Below are positions 47,838 through 57,072 of a stretch of DNA of 64,000 nucleotides, in pieces; positions within the stretch are counted from its first letter, which is position 1; each line of letters begins with the position of its first letter. A program made the translations under genes and the position numbers. Source of the DNA: Rhodococcus sp. 14-1411-2a (GTDB lineage: Bacteria; Actinomycetota; Actinomycetes; Mycobacteriales; Mycobacteriaceae); assembly GCF_002259485.1 (NCBI RefSeq), contig NZ_NPGA01000020.1, positions 496,001 to 560,000 on the forward strand. The letters run 5' to 3'. Below the pieces are notes generated by a model. It was not told the origin of the DNA. It made no database searches and worked only from the letters and a program-made list of their open reading frames with translations.

Positions 47838-49760
47838 TCATCGATGCACGCCGACGTTGGCCGCCAGATACCCGACGCGTCGTTGCACCGCGGCGATCTC
47901 GCGGATGCCGTCGGTGAGCAGACTCCGCTCCAGAGGTGACAGATCTGCCATGATCAGCACGTCACCGGGTCGGTGGCCGGCCGTGATCTGGTCGATCTGA
48001 TGCGACAGTCGAAGCCGCTGCAGCAGCTCGAACACCTCGGACAGTGCAGCGACATCACGTTCGGAGAGCATGCCGTTGCCCGACGCCGCCGCGAGCCGCG
48101 CGGGGGTCGAGGCCGATGCCATGCCGACCGACAGCCCACCCCACCGAGCGAGGTTGACGATGGGCGTCAGGGCATGGGCCTTGAGGTCGAACGTGCCGCC
48201 GCGCCGAGCCAACACGTCTCGCAGCGATCGCAGCCGAGCCCGTCCGGCGAGGGCGTCCCGCAGTTGCAACCGCAGGGCGTCGGGGTGATCGACCAGGAGT
48301 CGCCGGTAGGCCTCGGGCACCGTGTGCAGTTCTTTCGGGCCCCACACCACTCTGCCGTCGATCATCAACGAGGACATGATGAGGCCGGAGTCTTCCGCCG
48401 GATTGCCACGTTCGCCGAACGGGTTGCTGAGCCAGTGAGCAGCGGCCCTTTCCCATTGACCGGCCGAGCGTGCGAATCGGGGCGAACTCGCGACCGCTCC
48501 ATTGGTGTCCGACGGCAATCCGGCACCGTCGAGGCTCACGTGCACACGGGTGGCCAAGTCCATCAACGCCTCGTCGCGGGTCCACGACACCGCGTTCGAT
48601 GTCCCTCGCACATCGGGATCTGCGGTGGAATCCGCCCATGTCAATGCACTGTCGACGTCCGAGGAGGGCATCGCTTCTCGACGCGCCACGCTGCCGAGAG
48701 TGATCCAGGCGAAGTGGTCACGCGGCACGTCCGGACGTGCGGTCCATTCGATCTCGACGGCCCGGCGGACGAGGCTGTCGACCACGACGGAGAGGATCGC
48801 GCTGACCGCCATCGCATCGGTTCCGCCCTCGAACAGATCCACCACCAGGCGAGGAACGAGCCTGCCTGCGTCGGCGAGCTCGGCGGCGGTCGAGGCCGAA
48901 GCCACAGCTCGGCGGACCACGAAACTGCGCCGGGTGGACGCGGCATGCAGATCCGAATCCTCGACGACGCCGAGTACCTCACCGCGGGTCGACACCACCG
49001 GCATGTGCCGCAGGCCTCGCTCGAGCATGTCCATCAGTACCGTGCCGGCCAACCGGTCCGCCGTCACGGTCTCGGCAGGCGAGGTCATGACCTTCTCGAT
49101 CGGAGTATCGACGCCGATCCCGGCGGCCACCACCCGAATTCGGAGGTCGCGGTCGGTGAAGATGCCGTGGCGAGAACCGCGCAGCGGAACCAGAACGTAG
49201 GAGCTGCCCTGCTCGGTCATGTGCCGGACGGCATCTCGAACGGTGGTGCCGACGGGCGTGAACACCGCTGGGGCCGAGAGTAATTCACCGACGGTGCGGC
49301 CCGCACTCCCCTCGACCGGCCCGCCGCGGTGCGCGGTGGCCGAGGTGACGGCGTCGGCCAGGAACGCCAGGCCGGTCGGCGTCGCGAACAACGGCCGAAT
49401 CAGCTCGCCTGGCAATCGAATCACGATGCTCGGTTCCGTTGCTCGCGCACGGAATTCGACGGTTCCGCCGGAGAGCAGAGCCGAGAAGCCGAAGACACCA
49501 CCGGGCCCGATGGTGTCGATCGGCACCTCGGTGGGAGAGGTGGCATCCGGGTGCGTGATCACCACACGCCCGGTGCGCACCACCCATACGGTGTCGGCAG
49601 CTGCCGAGACGTCGGTCCGCGGAGGGTCCACAACCCATGCCCCACCGCCGTACTCGCGTTCGACGGCCGAGGCAGCCAGCTCGGCCAGGACTGCCGGTGA
49701 CGCGCCCTGAAACGGTGGATGCGCGCCGAGAAAATCGGCCAGCTCCGATCTATCCGCCAC
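47838..49760 (-). CDS. cNMP-CBS-nucleotidyltransferase (DUF294) signalling protein
   Basis: The 640-residue protein has three modules in order: a cyclic-nucleotide-binding-like domain (about 1-140, with VWVVRTGRVVITH and PGGVFGFSALLSGG), two CBS domains (about 155-285, MTEQGSSYVLVPLRG and MLERGLRHMPVVS) and a DUF294 nucleotidyltransferase domain (about 330-640, with LGSVARREAMPSSDVDSAL, where the acidic pair could bind metal). This combination is related to the GlnD-like family. It probably senses nucleotides and modifies a partner, but the target is unknown. Its start overlaps the GMC oxidoreductase stop by 11 bases. Confidence 0.85.
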   Translation of the reverse strand: MADRSELADFLGAHPPFQGASPAVLAELAASAVEREYGGGAWVVDPPRTDVSAAADTVWVVRTGRVVITHPDATSPTEVPIDTIGPGGVFGFSALLSGGTVEFRARATEPSIVIRLPGELIRPLFATPTGLAFLADAVTSATAHRGGPVEGSAGRTVGELLSAPAVFTPVGTTVRDAVRHMTEQGSSYVLVPLRGSRHGIFTDRDLRIRVVAAGIGVDTPIEKVMTSPAETVTADRLAGTVLMDMLERGLRHMPVVSTRGEVLGVVEDSDLHAASTRRSFVVRRAVASASTAAELADAGRLVPRLVVDLFEGGTDAMAVSAILSVVVDSLVRRAVEIEWTARPDVPRDHFAWITLGSVARREAMPSSDVDSALTWADSTADPDVRGTSNAVSWTRDEALMDLATRVHVSLDGAGLPSDTNGAVASSPRFARSAGQWERAAAHWLSNPFGERGNPAEDSGLIMSSLMIDGRVVWGPKELHTVPEAYRRLLVDHPDALRLQLRDALAGRARLRSLRDVLARRGGTFDLKAHALTPIVNLARWGGLSVGMASASTPARLAAASGNGMLSERDVAALSEVFELLQRLRLSHQIDQITAGHRPGDVLIMADLSPLERSLLTDGIREIAAVQRRVGYLAANVGVHR

Positions 49761-51297
49761 GGATCAGGTCGGCGCATTTCTCCGCCATGGTCATCACCGT
49801 GATGTTGGGATTGACGTACGGCAGCTTCGGCATCGCCGACGCGTCGACCACGCGCAGGTGCGCGATGCCCTTGACGCGCAACTCGGGATCCAGCACGGCC
49901 ATGGTGTCGTCCACCGATCCCATTCGCGCCGTGCCTGCCGGGTGATAGACCGTGTTGTGGGTCTTGTGCACGTAGTCAAGCAGGTCGTCGTCGGTGACAG
50001 CATCGGGTCCGGGAGCAAGCTCTCGTTCGATCCAGCCTGCGAGCGGACCGTCCGCGGCAATCCGACGAGCCAGCTTCAGACCGGCGAGCATCACCGCGTC
50101 GTCGTGGCCGTCGGAGTCGGTGAAGTAACGCGGGTCCACCTTTGCCCGATCGCGAAAATCCCTGCTGCGCAACCGAACAGTGCCCCGCGAGCGCCCCTGG
50201 GTGACGTTGGGCGTGAGACAGAAACCGTTGTCGGTGGTCGGGTAGCCCCAGCGAAGGGTGTTCATGTCGAACGGCACGCTGCCGTAATGCATCATGATGT
50301 CCGGGTAGTTCAGCGAGTCGTCGGTCTGCGCGAACACGCCGATCTCCCACCACTGCGAGGACGTGGTGACCATCGGCTTGCTCGCCTCCCAGAACACCAG
50401 CCCCTCGACGTGGTCGTCGAGGTTCTCGCCCACTCCGGGTGAATCGACCCGAACGGTGATCCCCATCTCCTGCAACTGTGCCGCCGGTCCGATTCCGGAG
50501 AGCATCAACAACTTCGGCGTGTCGATGGCACCGGCGGTGACGATCACCTCGCGACGCGCCGAGACGGTGTCGTAGCCGGTGAGATCGGGGCGTTGGTACC
50601 GCACTCCGGTCGCGGTCAGCGATTCGTCGATCAGAATCTCGCTGATCCAGCAGTCCGTTCGCACCTCCAGGTTGGGGCGCGTGCCGATGATCGGATGCAG
50701 GTAGGCGTGTGAGGTCGACATACGCAAGCCGTCTTCGCCCGCATTGATCTGGAACCAGCCGGCACCGTTGAGTACCGGCATTCCGCGGTTGAATGCGACC
50801 GTCGGAAGACCTATCCCGGCGGCCGATTCGAGCACTGCCGCACCGCACGGATCGTTCGGTGGCACGTCGCGAATACGCACCGGCCCGTCCTGGCCGCGAC
50901 CGGTGTCGTTGCTCTCGACTCGCGCGACGAGCGGAAGGACGTCCGACGCGCCCCATCCCGTCGCGCCCGCAGCCGCCCAATCGTCGAGGGTTTCCGCCGG
51001 CGGGTGAAAGGCGATGCAGGAGTTGTGCGAGGAGCAGCCACCGAGCACTCTCGCCCGCGCGTGCCGCATGAAGCTGTTGCCGCGCTCCTGCGGTTCGACG
51101 GGATAGTCCCAGTCGTAGCCGGAGTCGAGTAAGTGCATCCACTCGGCCAGTTCGAGAATCGCCTTGTCGCCGACGTCGGTCGGCCCTGCTTCGACGAGGC
51201 AGACACTGACGGAGGGGTCCTCGCTCAGCCGAGCAGCGAGGACACACCCCGCCGTCCCGCCACCTGCGACGACGTAATCGAACTGGGTGTCTGTCAC
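49750..51297 (-). CDS. betA: GMC oxidoreductase, choline dehydrogenase-like
   Basis: This 515-residue FAD enzyme has the dinucleotide motif VVAGGGTAGCVLAARLSED, GGCSSHNSCIAFHP, and the C-terminal catalytic pair in HPAGTARMG and PYVNPNITVMTMAEKCADLI. In this setting it most likely oxidises choline to betaine aldehyde, the substrate of the aldehyde dehydrogenase two genes upstream. Other GMC substrates are possible. It lies 12 bases after the APC transporter gene and overlaps the sensor gene. Confidence 0.85.
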   Translation of the reverse strand: MTDTQFDYVVAGGGTAGCVLAARLSEDPSVSVCLVEAGPTDVGDKAILELAEWMHLLDSGYDWDYPVEPQERGNSFMRHARARVLGGCSSHNSCIAFHPPAETLDDWAAAGATGWGASDVLPLVARVESNDTGRGQDGPVRIRDVPPNDPCGAAVLESAAGIGLPTVAFNRGMPVLNGAGWFQINAGEDGLRMSTSHAYLHPIIGTRPNLEVRTDCWISEILIDESLTATGVRYQRPDLTGYDTVSARREVIVTAGAIDTPKLLMLSGIGPAAQLQEMGITVRVDSPGVGENLDDHVEGLVFWEASKPMVTTSSQWWEIGVFAQTDDSLNYPDIMMHYGSVPFDMNTLRWGYPTTDNGFCLTPNVTQGRSRGTVRLRSRDFRDRAKVDPRYFTDSDGHDDAVMLAGLKLARRIAADGPLAGWIERELAPGPDAVTDDDLLDYVHKTHNTVYHPAGTARMGSVDDTMAVLDPELRVKGIAHLRVVDASAMPKLPYVNPNITVMTMAEKCADLIRGG

Positions 51298-51309
51298 TGC
51301 ACGCTCCTT

Positions 51310-52821
51310 CTAGTCGCCCGTGGAGGCATGTGATTTCAGAGTGCCGATGTGCTTGCGTCCCTTGACTGCGTACCACAGCAGGCCGACGCCCAGAATGCCG
51401 CCGATGTAGACGAACGCACCGAACGTGTTGTACCAGGGGGTTCCGTACACGGCCTCGCGCGGCCAGGCGAGGTTGATCGCCATCCCGGCGCCCCACACCA
51501 CTGCCGCGATGTTCACCGGCAGGCCCCACCTGCCCATCGTGAAGTACCCGCCGGGCTTCAGGTCCTCCGGCGGCCACTCACCCTTGATTCGCTTGACCAA
51601 CAGCGGCCCGGTGACCATCAGATACGCGAGGTAGATCATGATGATCGCGATCGACGTGAGGACGGTGAAGATCTGCGGCTGACCGATGTTGACGACGAGA
51701 ATGACGATGGCCAGCACGCCGATGGTCACTGCGGGCACCACCGGGGTCTGGGTCTTCGGGTTCACCTTGGCCAGACTCTCGCCGAAGGGCAACGCGTTGT
51801 CTCGCGCCATGGCGAACGTGAGCCGGATCGCCGCGGTGTGCACCGCCAGCGAGCAGACGAAGACCGCGATGACGATGCAGATGAGGAAGACGGTGCCCAG
51901 TGGGCCCCACATCACGGCTTCGACGATGGACTGCAAGCTACCGTCCGGGCTGCCGAGCGACGGATCGTCCAGATCGGGCGCGGCCATGACGGCGAACACC
52001 AGGATGGCTCCACCGATGACGAACGACGCGAGGATGGCGCGCAGGATCGCCTTCGGCGCGGTACGCCGGGGTTCGACGGTCTCCTCTCCGAGCGAGCTCG
52101 CAGTGTCGAAGCCGTACATCACGTAGCCCGACGCCAACGACGCCACCAGGAAGGCTCCGAGGTACCCGCCGCTCTCACCGGCACCGTAGCCGTTGGTGGA
52201 GAAGAACACCTCGGGGCCGCGGTTGATGTTGGCCGCGAGCAGAATCGCGATCAACACGGCCGCGATGAGCTCGATGAACACTCCTGCGCTGTTGATCATC
52301 GCCATCAGCCGGACCCCGAGCGCATTGATCGTCGTGGTGATGGCGATGAGGATCGCACCGAGCAGCACCGCGTTGGCCGCGAAATCACTGGCGCCGGAAC
52401 CGTCACCGATGATCTGGAATCCGCTCCAGATACGGGGCAGATTCAGCTGCAATGCCAGCGCCACGGCGGACAGCGTCACGATCGAGGCCGTCAGCATCAA
52501 CCAGCCCGCAGACCATCCGACGATTCTGCGGCCCAACAACTTCGCCCAGTTGTACACCGAACCCGCTACCGGATACTTCGCGGCCAGTTCCATGAAGCAC
52601 AGTGCCACGCATAGCTGACCGACGAACACTGCAGGCCACGACCACAGATACGCCGGTCCGGCCGCACCGAATCCGAAATAGAACAGCTGGAACGTACCGG
52701 TGAGAATGGAGATGTAGCTGACGCCCGCAGCGAAGCTGGCGAATTTGCCGAGGCTTCGATCGAGTGACTCCTTGTAGCCGAAGTCGTCCATTCCGCTCGA
52801 ACTGTCGTTCAGTAGTGCCAT
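51310..52821 (-). CDS. APC-family amino acid/choline permease
   Basis: This 503-residue protein has about twelve membrane segments and starts with a polar tail then KESLDRSLGKFASFAAGVSY. Family marks are FMELAAKYPVAGSVYNWAKL and SGYVMYGFDTASSLGEETVE with RRTAPKAILRA. Proteins of this APC type beside betA and betB are choline or choline-like importers; the substrate is inferred. ATG 52821 follows AAAGGCCAGG. It lies between betB and the GMC gene with short gaps of 25 and 12 bases. Confidence 0.87.
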   Translation of the reverse strand: MALLNDSSSGMDDFGYKESLDRSLGKFASFAAGVSYISILTGTFQLFYFGFGAAGPAYLWSWPAVFVGQLCVALCFMELAAKYPVAGSVYNWAKLLGRRIVGWSAGWLMLTASIVTLSAVALALQLNLPRIWSGFQIIGDGSGASDFAANAVLLGAILIAITTTINALGVRLMAMINSAGVFIELIAAVLIAILLAANINRGPEVFFSTNGYGAGESGGYLGAFLVASLASGYVMYGFDTASSLGEETVEPRRTAPKAILRAILASFVIGGAILVFAVMAAPDLDDPSLGSPDGSLQSIVEAVMWGPLGTVFLICIVIAVFVCSLAVHTAAIRLTFAMARDNALPFGESLAKVNPKTQTPVVPAVTIGVLAIVILVVNIGQPQIFTVLTSIAIIMIYLAYLMVTGPLLVKRIKGEWPPEDLKPGGYFTMGRWGLPVNIAAVVWGAGMAINLAWPREAVYGTPWYNTFGAFVYIGGILGVGLLWYAVKGRKHIGTLKSHASTGD

Positions 52822-52846
52822 GCGCCTGGCCTTTCCGATCTTTTCG

Positions 52847-54373
52847 TTATCGGGTGCCGAACCACCCCGCCGCCGTGGGCGAGGTGTTGTGCCAAATATG
52901 CTTCGCCTCTTGATATTCGGACATTCCGGACGGACCGAGTTCACGGCCGTTGCCGGATTGCTTGAAACCGCCCCATTCTGCGGCCGCGGTGTAGACACCG
53001 AAGTCGTTGAGCCACACCGTTCCATGGCGAAGCCCACGCACCATTCTTTCGCCTCGCGCGGCGTCGGATGTCCGAACTCCCGCGGCGAGACCGTAATTCG
53101 TATCGTTACCCAGCAGGAGTGCTTCGGCCTCGGTGTCGAAGCGTTCCACAGTGAGTATGGGCCCGAATGTCTCCTCCTGCACGATATTCATCGACCGATC
53201 GCAATGGTCGAAAATCGTGGGCAGAAAGTAGCTACCGGCATCGAGTTCCGGATTGTCCGGTTCGGTGCCACCGATGACCAACGTCGCACCCTCTTCGATT
53301 CCGCCCGCGACGAAGGCTGCGATCTTCTCTCGCTGAGCCTGCGACACCAGCGGTCCGGTCTCGCTGGCCGGGTCCATACCCGGGCCGATCACGATGGTCT
53401 TCGCACGTTCGGCAACGGCAGCAACGAAACGGTCGGCGACCGATTCTTCGATGATGAGTCGGGTGCCTGCCGAACACACCTGACCCGAATGCAGAAAGAC
53501 TCCGGTCAGGACGTTGTCGACCGAGTCGGCGAATGCCTGATCGTCGGCCACCGCGTCGGCGAACACGATATGTGGATTCTTGCCACCGAGCTCGACGGCC
53601 ACCTTGGTGACGTTCTCGGCCGCCGCGGCCAAGATGTGCCTACCTGTCGCCAGCCCACCGGTGAAGGAAATGAAGTCGACGTCGCGGTTCCTGGTGAGCG
53701 CGTCCCCGAGAACCGCGCCGCTACCCTGCAGCAGGTTGACCACACCGGCCGGCACTCCGGCTTCTTCCACCAACTTGGTGAACGCGATGGTGCTGAGCGG
53801 AGTCACCTCGCTCGGCTTGAGCACCATCGTGCAGCCGGCCGCCAACGCCGGGGCGATCTTCCACGAGATCTGCAGCAGCGGATAGTTCCACGGCGCGATC
53901 ATGACGCAGACGCCGATCGGTTCGTGCACCACTCGGCTGATGATTTCGGGTCGGTCCACGTCGATCAGACGATCGGCCTCGACCACTGCGAGATCGGCGT
54001 AGAAGCGGAAGACCGACGTCACGTCGTCTATGTCGATTTCACTCTCGCCGAACGTCTTTCCGGTATCGAGAGTCTCGATACGCGCGAGCTCGGCCTTGTC
54101 TCTCTGGAGCAGATCTGCGATGCGATTCAACAGATTGCTGCGCTCACCCACCGTCACCGACCGCCACGGCCCGTCGTCGAACGCCGCCCGCGCCGAGGCC
54201 ACCGCGCGCAGAGCGTCGTCCGGAGTTGCCTCGTCCACGACGGCGACCGTGCTGCCGTCCGCGGGGTTCACGATGTCTCGGGTTCCGCCGTCACCGGATC
54301 CCTGCCACTGCCCATCGACGAACAACGAGGGCCGCAGCGCGGTCGGGTCGAATCCTGCATCGGAGTCGGTCAC
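52847..54373 (-). CDS. betB: Betaine-aldehyde dehydrogenase-like enzyme
   Basis: This 508-residue NAD-dependent aldehyde dehydrogenase has the catalytic cysteine in SGQVCSAGTR, the general base in KVAVELGGKNPHIVF, and IAPWNYPLLQISWKIAPALA. With the choline-type permease and GMC oxidoreductase that follow, it should finish the conversion to glycine betaine, an osmoprotectant. It heads the run; the 243-base region before it holds no regulator that I recognise. Other aldehydes are possible substrates. Confidence 0.9.
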   Translation of the reverse strand: MTDSDAGFDPTALRPSLFVDGQWQGSGDGGTRDIVNPADGSTVAVVDEATPDDALRAVASARAAFDDGPWRSVTVGERSNLLNRIADLLQRDKAELARIETLDTGKTFGESEIDIDDVTSVFRFYADLAVVEADRLIDVDRPEIISRVVHEPIGVCVMIAPWNYPLLQISWKIAPALAAGCTMVLKPSEVTPLSTIAFTKLVEEAGVPAGVVNLLQGSGAVLGDALTRNRDVDFISFTGGLATGRHILAAAAENVTKVAVELGGKNPHIVFADAVADDQAFADSVDNVLTGVFLHSGQVCSAGTRLIIEESVADRFVAAVAERAKTIVIGPGMDPASETGPLVSQAQREKIAAFVAGGIEEGATLVIGGTEPDNPELDAGSYFLPTIFDHCDRSMNIVQEETFGPILTVERFDTEAEALLLGNDTNYGLAAGVRTSDAARGERMVRGLRHGTVWLNDFGVYTAAAEWGGFKQSGNGRELGPSGMSEYQEAKHIWHNTSPTAAGWFGTR

Positions 54374-54616
54374 CGAAACACCTTCTTCCGTATGGGGGGG
54401 TCGGGTCGTGTGTCTACGCTATGCCCTCAGCGCCCGGCGGTCCCGTCGATCCGTTCGTGAACCTCGTCTTCCCGCGGACCGATGCGCGAACGTACCGTCC
54501 TCCCCGCTGAGAGGCATTGGCCTCCGCCCTTTTCCTGCTGCGATTGTCGAACATCCGACGGCACTGTGTCGGACATGCAACAGCACAGTGCAGCGCAGCG
54601 CATTACGCTGGGATTC

Positions 54617-54871
54617 ATGACTATCGAAGATGTGGGCGGCAGACGAACGGTGACGGCGGACGAGCTTCTTCTCCTGGTGGGTGATCACCTGCTCATAGAG
54701 GAGGGTGTCGCGACCGGGTTCATCGAGAGCGCGGGCCAGGTTGCCGAGAGCGTGGCGGTGACGGTGACCGACGGCGTCGACGGAACCACGACGACCGAAC
54801 GGGTGTTCCTTCCCGATGCCGAGGTGACCATCGAACCCGCCGATCGCGGACGCGCCCCTGTCACGATGTGA
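54617..54871 (+). CDS. Small hypothetical protein
   Basis: This 84-residue acidic protein has no family that I recognise. The sequence MTIEDVGGRRTVTADELLLL, VGDHLLIEEGVATGFIESAG and TTERVFLPDAEVTIEP suggests a small beta-rich domain. ATG 54617 follows GGGA; ATG 54575 is in frame and also possible. It is single, between the divergent betB and the following DUF218 gene, with no clear operon partner. It could be a chance frame, although its composition looks like real coding. Confidence 0.5.
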   Translation: MTIEDVGGRRTVTADELLLLVGDHLLIEEGVATGFIESAGQVAESVAVTVTDGVDGTTTTERVFLPDAEVTIEPADRGRAPVTM

Positions 54872-54997
54872 GGGCAGGACAATCCCTGCTCAGAAGTACA
54901 TTCATGTAACTCGAACAACTCTGCTCACTCCAGTCACACAGGCACCGAACTGAGCTAGGGTGGCGGAAACCCGTCACCGTTCGGAAGGACGTCAGCA

Positions 54998-55918
54998 GTG
55001 CGACAAGGCCGAGGACACCCGACCGTTCGCGTTGCCGTCGTGTCCTGTGCCGCTGCCCTCGCCGTCGGTTTCGGCTCGTTCACGGCAGTGGCCGATCCCG
55101 AGGCGTCGGCCCCGGCAACCGCCGCCGAGACGGTCCGCTCGGCCGACGCAGATCAGTACAACAGCGCGCAGGACGCCTTGGTGAAGGGTCGCTACGACGA
55201 CGGTTTCGCTGCCCTCGACGCACTCGCACTCGCCGCCCCGGACGACGCCAACGTGGCAGCGCTGCAGACGTTCTATGCCAACGCGACCGCCGACACCGAT
55301 GCGCGTGCGCAACACTCGGCTCGTCTGCACACGCTGTCTCCCACCCTCGCCGATGCAGTCGACCGGGCCATCGCCGTCATCGACGAAGCCGCTACGGAGA
55401 CAATCGACTTCGACCCGATCACCGACGGACCCCGCACCGCGATCGTGGTACTCGGTGTGGGCCTGAACGGCGACGGCAGCACGACCCCGGAGTTGGTGGA
55501 GCGTCTCCGCTCGGCCGTCGCCGCGGCGGAGCGCTCCCCCGATTCCCCCATCATCGTCACCGGCGGAAATCCGCATAGCGGCGTCACCGAGGCCGAGGCG
55601 ATGCAGCGATGGCTCGTCGAGGAAGGCATCGCGGCCGACCGCATTCACATCGAATCGACCGCGAATTCGACTGTGCAGAACGCACAGCGCGCTACCGCAC
55701 TGGCCGCCGAGATCGGCGTCGACGATCTCGTGCTGGCGACGACCCCCAGTCATCTTCGACGAGCGATCTCCGACTTCGAGATCGCGGGCGGTGACGTGAT
55801 CGGCGCTGCGACAGCAACTCCCGACGATCTTCCGGATCTGCCTGCACTCGCTCCGACGGCACGGTTGGGCATGACCGTCGATGCCACCAAGATCCTCGGG
55901 ATCCCGCGCACCTACTGA
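54998..55918 (+). CDS. Exported YdcF/DUF218-family protein
   Basis: The 306-residue protein has a signal peptide (about 9-32, VRVAVVSCAAALAVGFGSFT), a helical spacer and the DUF218 domain: AIVVLGVGLNGDGSTTPELV, SPIIVTGGNPHSGVTEAEAM, and IHIESTANSTVQNA. Relatives (SanA, ElyC, YdcF) act at the cell envelope, and some in peptidoglycan or vancomycin tolerance; the reaction is unknown. GTG 54998 is the start. It overlaps the convergent TetR gene by seven bases. Confidence 0.85.
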   Translation: MRQGRGHPTVRVAVVSCAAALAVGFGSFTAVADPEASAPATAAETVRSADADQYNSAQDALVKGRYDDGFAALDALALAAPDDANVAALQTFYANATADTDARAQHSARLHTLSPTLADAVDRAIAVIDEAATETIDFDPITDGPRTAIVVLGVGLNGDGSTTPELVERLRSAVAAAERSPDSPIIVTGGNPHSGVTEAEAMQRWLVEEGIAADRIHIESTANSTVQNAQRATALAAEIGVDDLVLATTPSHLRRAISDFEIAGGDVIGAATATPDDLPDLPALAPTARLGMTVDATKILGIPRTY

Positions 55919-56505
55919 CGCGTCCACCCTCGCAGCACCGACTCCGTTCCGGCTTCGAACATCGCACGACGGGTCTCGTCGTCGGAGTTCGTCGGCATCG
56001 CCAGTTCCAACGACACCAGACCGTGCACGATCGCCCAGAACGAGTGGCTGATCAACTCGACCGGCGCCCCGGCCATGATGCCGTCCGCAACGGCGCGTGC
56101 CACCGCCGCCCGAAGCGGGTCCATCGCCGCGGATGCGAGTTGCGCCTCGTCGGATACATCGATCGAACCGAGCACTCCGCCGAACATCACCGCGTACAGA
56201 TGCGGATTGCGTAGCGCCCAGTCTCGGTACGCGATAGCCAGTGCACGCAGATCGACCTCGGGATCGCCGGTGACCGGAACCTCGCGCTGAGCGTCCCCGA
56301 AGCTCGAGAACGACGTGGCGAACAGTGCCACGAGCAGCTCGGCGCGACCACCGAACAGTGAGTAGATGGCGGTGGTCGAGGTGCTCTGCGCAGCCGCGAG
56401 TTTACGTAGTGACAACGAGTCGACGCCCTGCTGCGCAACGGTTTCCGCCGCGGCCTCGAGTAGCCGGGTCCGCAACTCGGCGTCGTGAATTCTTGGTCTC
56501 GCCAC
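55912..56505 (-). CDS. TetR-family regulator with WHG-type domain
   Basis: This 197-residue regulator has the helix-turn-helix LSLRKLAAAQSTSTTAIYSL and a C-terminal domain with DWALRNPHLYAVMFGG, of the WHG type. It is divergent from the DUF4188 gene, with 76 bases between, which contain TGTT-ttat-AACA as a possible half-palindromic site. It probably represses itself and the DUF4188 gene. Confidence 0.87.
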   Translation of the reverse strand: MARPRIHDAELRTRLLEAAAETVAQQGVDSLSLRKLAAAQSTSTTAIYSLFGGRAELLVALFATSFSSFGDAQREVPVTGDPEVDLRALAIAYRDWALRNPHLYAVMFGGVLGSIDVSDEAQLASAAMDPLRAAVARAVADGIMAGAPVELISHSFWAIVHGLVSLELAMPTNSDDETRRAMFEAGTESVLRGWTRQ

Positions 56506-56581
56506 TTGCGAAACCTACCACAACGGTGTTTTATAACAGTGTCACACAACGCTTCGATCCTCGAACGGACGGGAACAAGTC

Positions 56582-57061
56582 ATGCCAACCATCATCGACG
56601 GCCGCACCACGGTCGAATCCGAACGAGACACCGTCACGGTCTTCCTCATCGGAATGCGCATCAACAATCCCCTTGCCGTTCGCTCCTGGTTACCTGCGGT
56701 GCGGGCGATGCCGCGGATGCTCGGCCATCTCGAGCGGGATCCCGCATCCGGGCTGCTCGGCTACCACTCGTGGTTGGGACGCACCACCATGCTGGTCAGT
56801 TATTGGCGCAACGCCGAGGACCTCACCCGGTTCGCCTCCGACCCCGACGCACCACATGCACCCGCCTGGCGCGCCTTCAATCGATCGGTAGCCGCAACCC
56901 GCCACGTCGGAGTGTGGCACGAAACCTATACCGCGACAGCACAGAACAGTGAGGCGATCTACGTCAACATGCCTACGTTCGGACTCGCGGGAGCCATCGG
57001 TGGACTCCCGGTCGGTACCGGCTCGCACACGTGGAAGCAGCGAATGAAGTCTGCGCAGTAA
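56582..57061 (+). CDS. DUF4188 monooxygenase-like protein
   Basis: This 159-residue protein is a DUF4188 member: TVTVFLIGMRINNPLAVRSW, PASGLLGYHSWLGRTTMLVS, DDLTRF-like EDLTRFASDPDAPHAPAW and HVGVWHETY. The fold is of the dimeric ferredoxin-like type found in small monooxygenases; its histidines could bind heme, but the reaction is not known. It is divergent from the TetR gene that likely controls it and converges with nuoN, eleven bases away. Confidence 0.85.
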   Translation: MPTIIDGRTTVESERDTVTVFLIGMRINNPLAVRSWLPAVRAMPRMLGHLERDPASGLLGYHSWLGRTTMLVSYWRNAEDLTRFASDPDAPHAPAWRAFNRSVAATRHVGVWHETYTATAQNSEAIYVNMPTFGLAGAIGGLPVGTGSHTWKQRMKSAQ

Positions 57062-57072
57062 CAGTTCGACGG

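Noticed and set aside
54545-54580. Inverted repeat CCGAC/GTCGG before the small hypothetical gene
   Set aside because: Only five paired bases around an 8-base gap, as expected by chance at this GC content.
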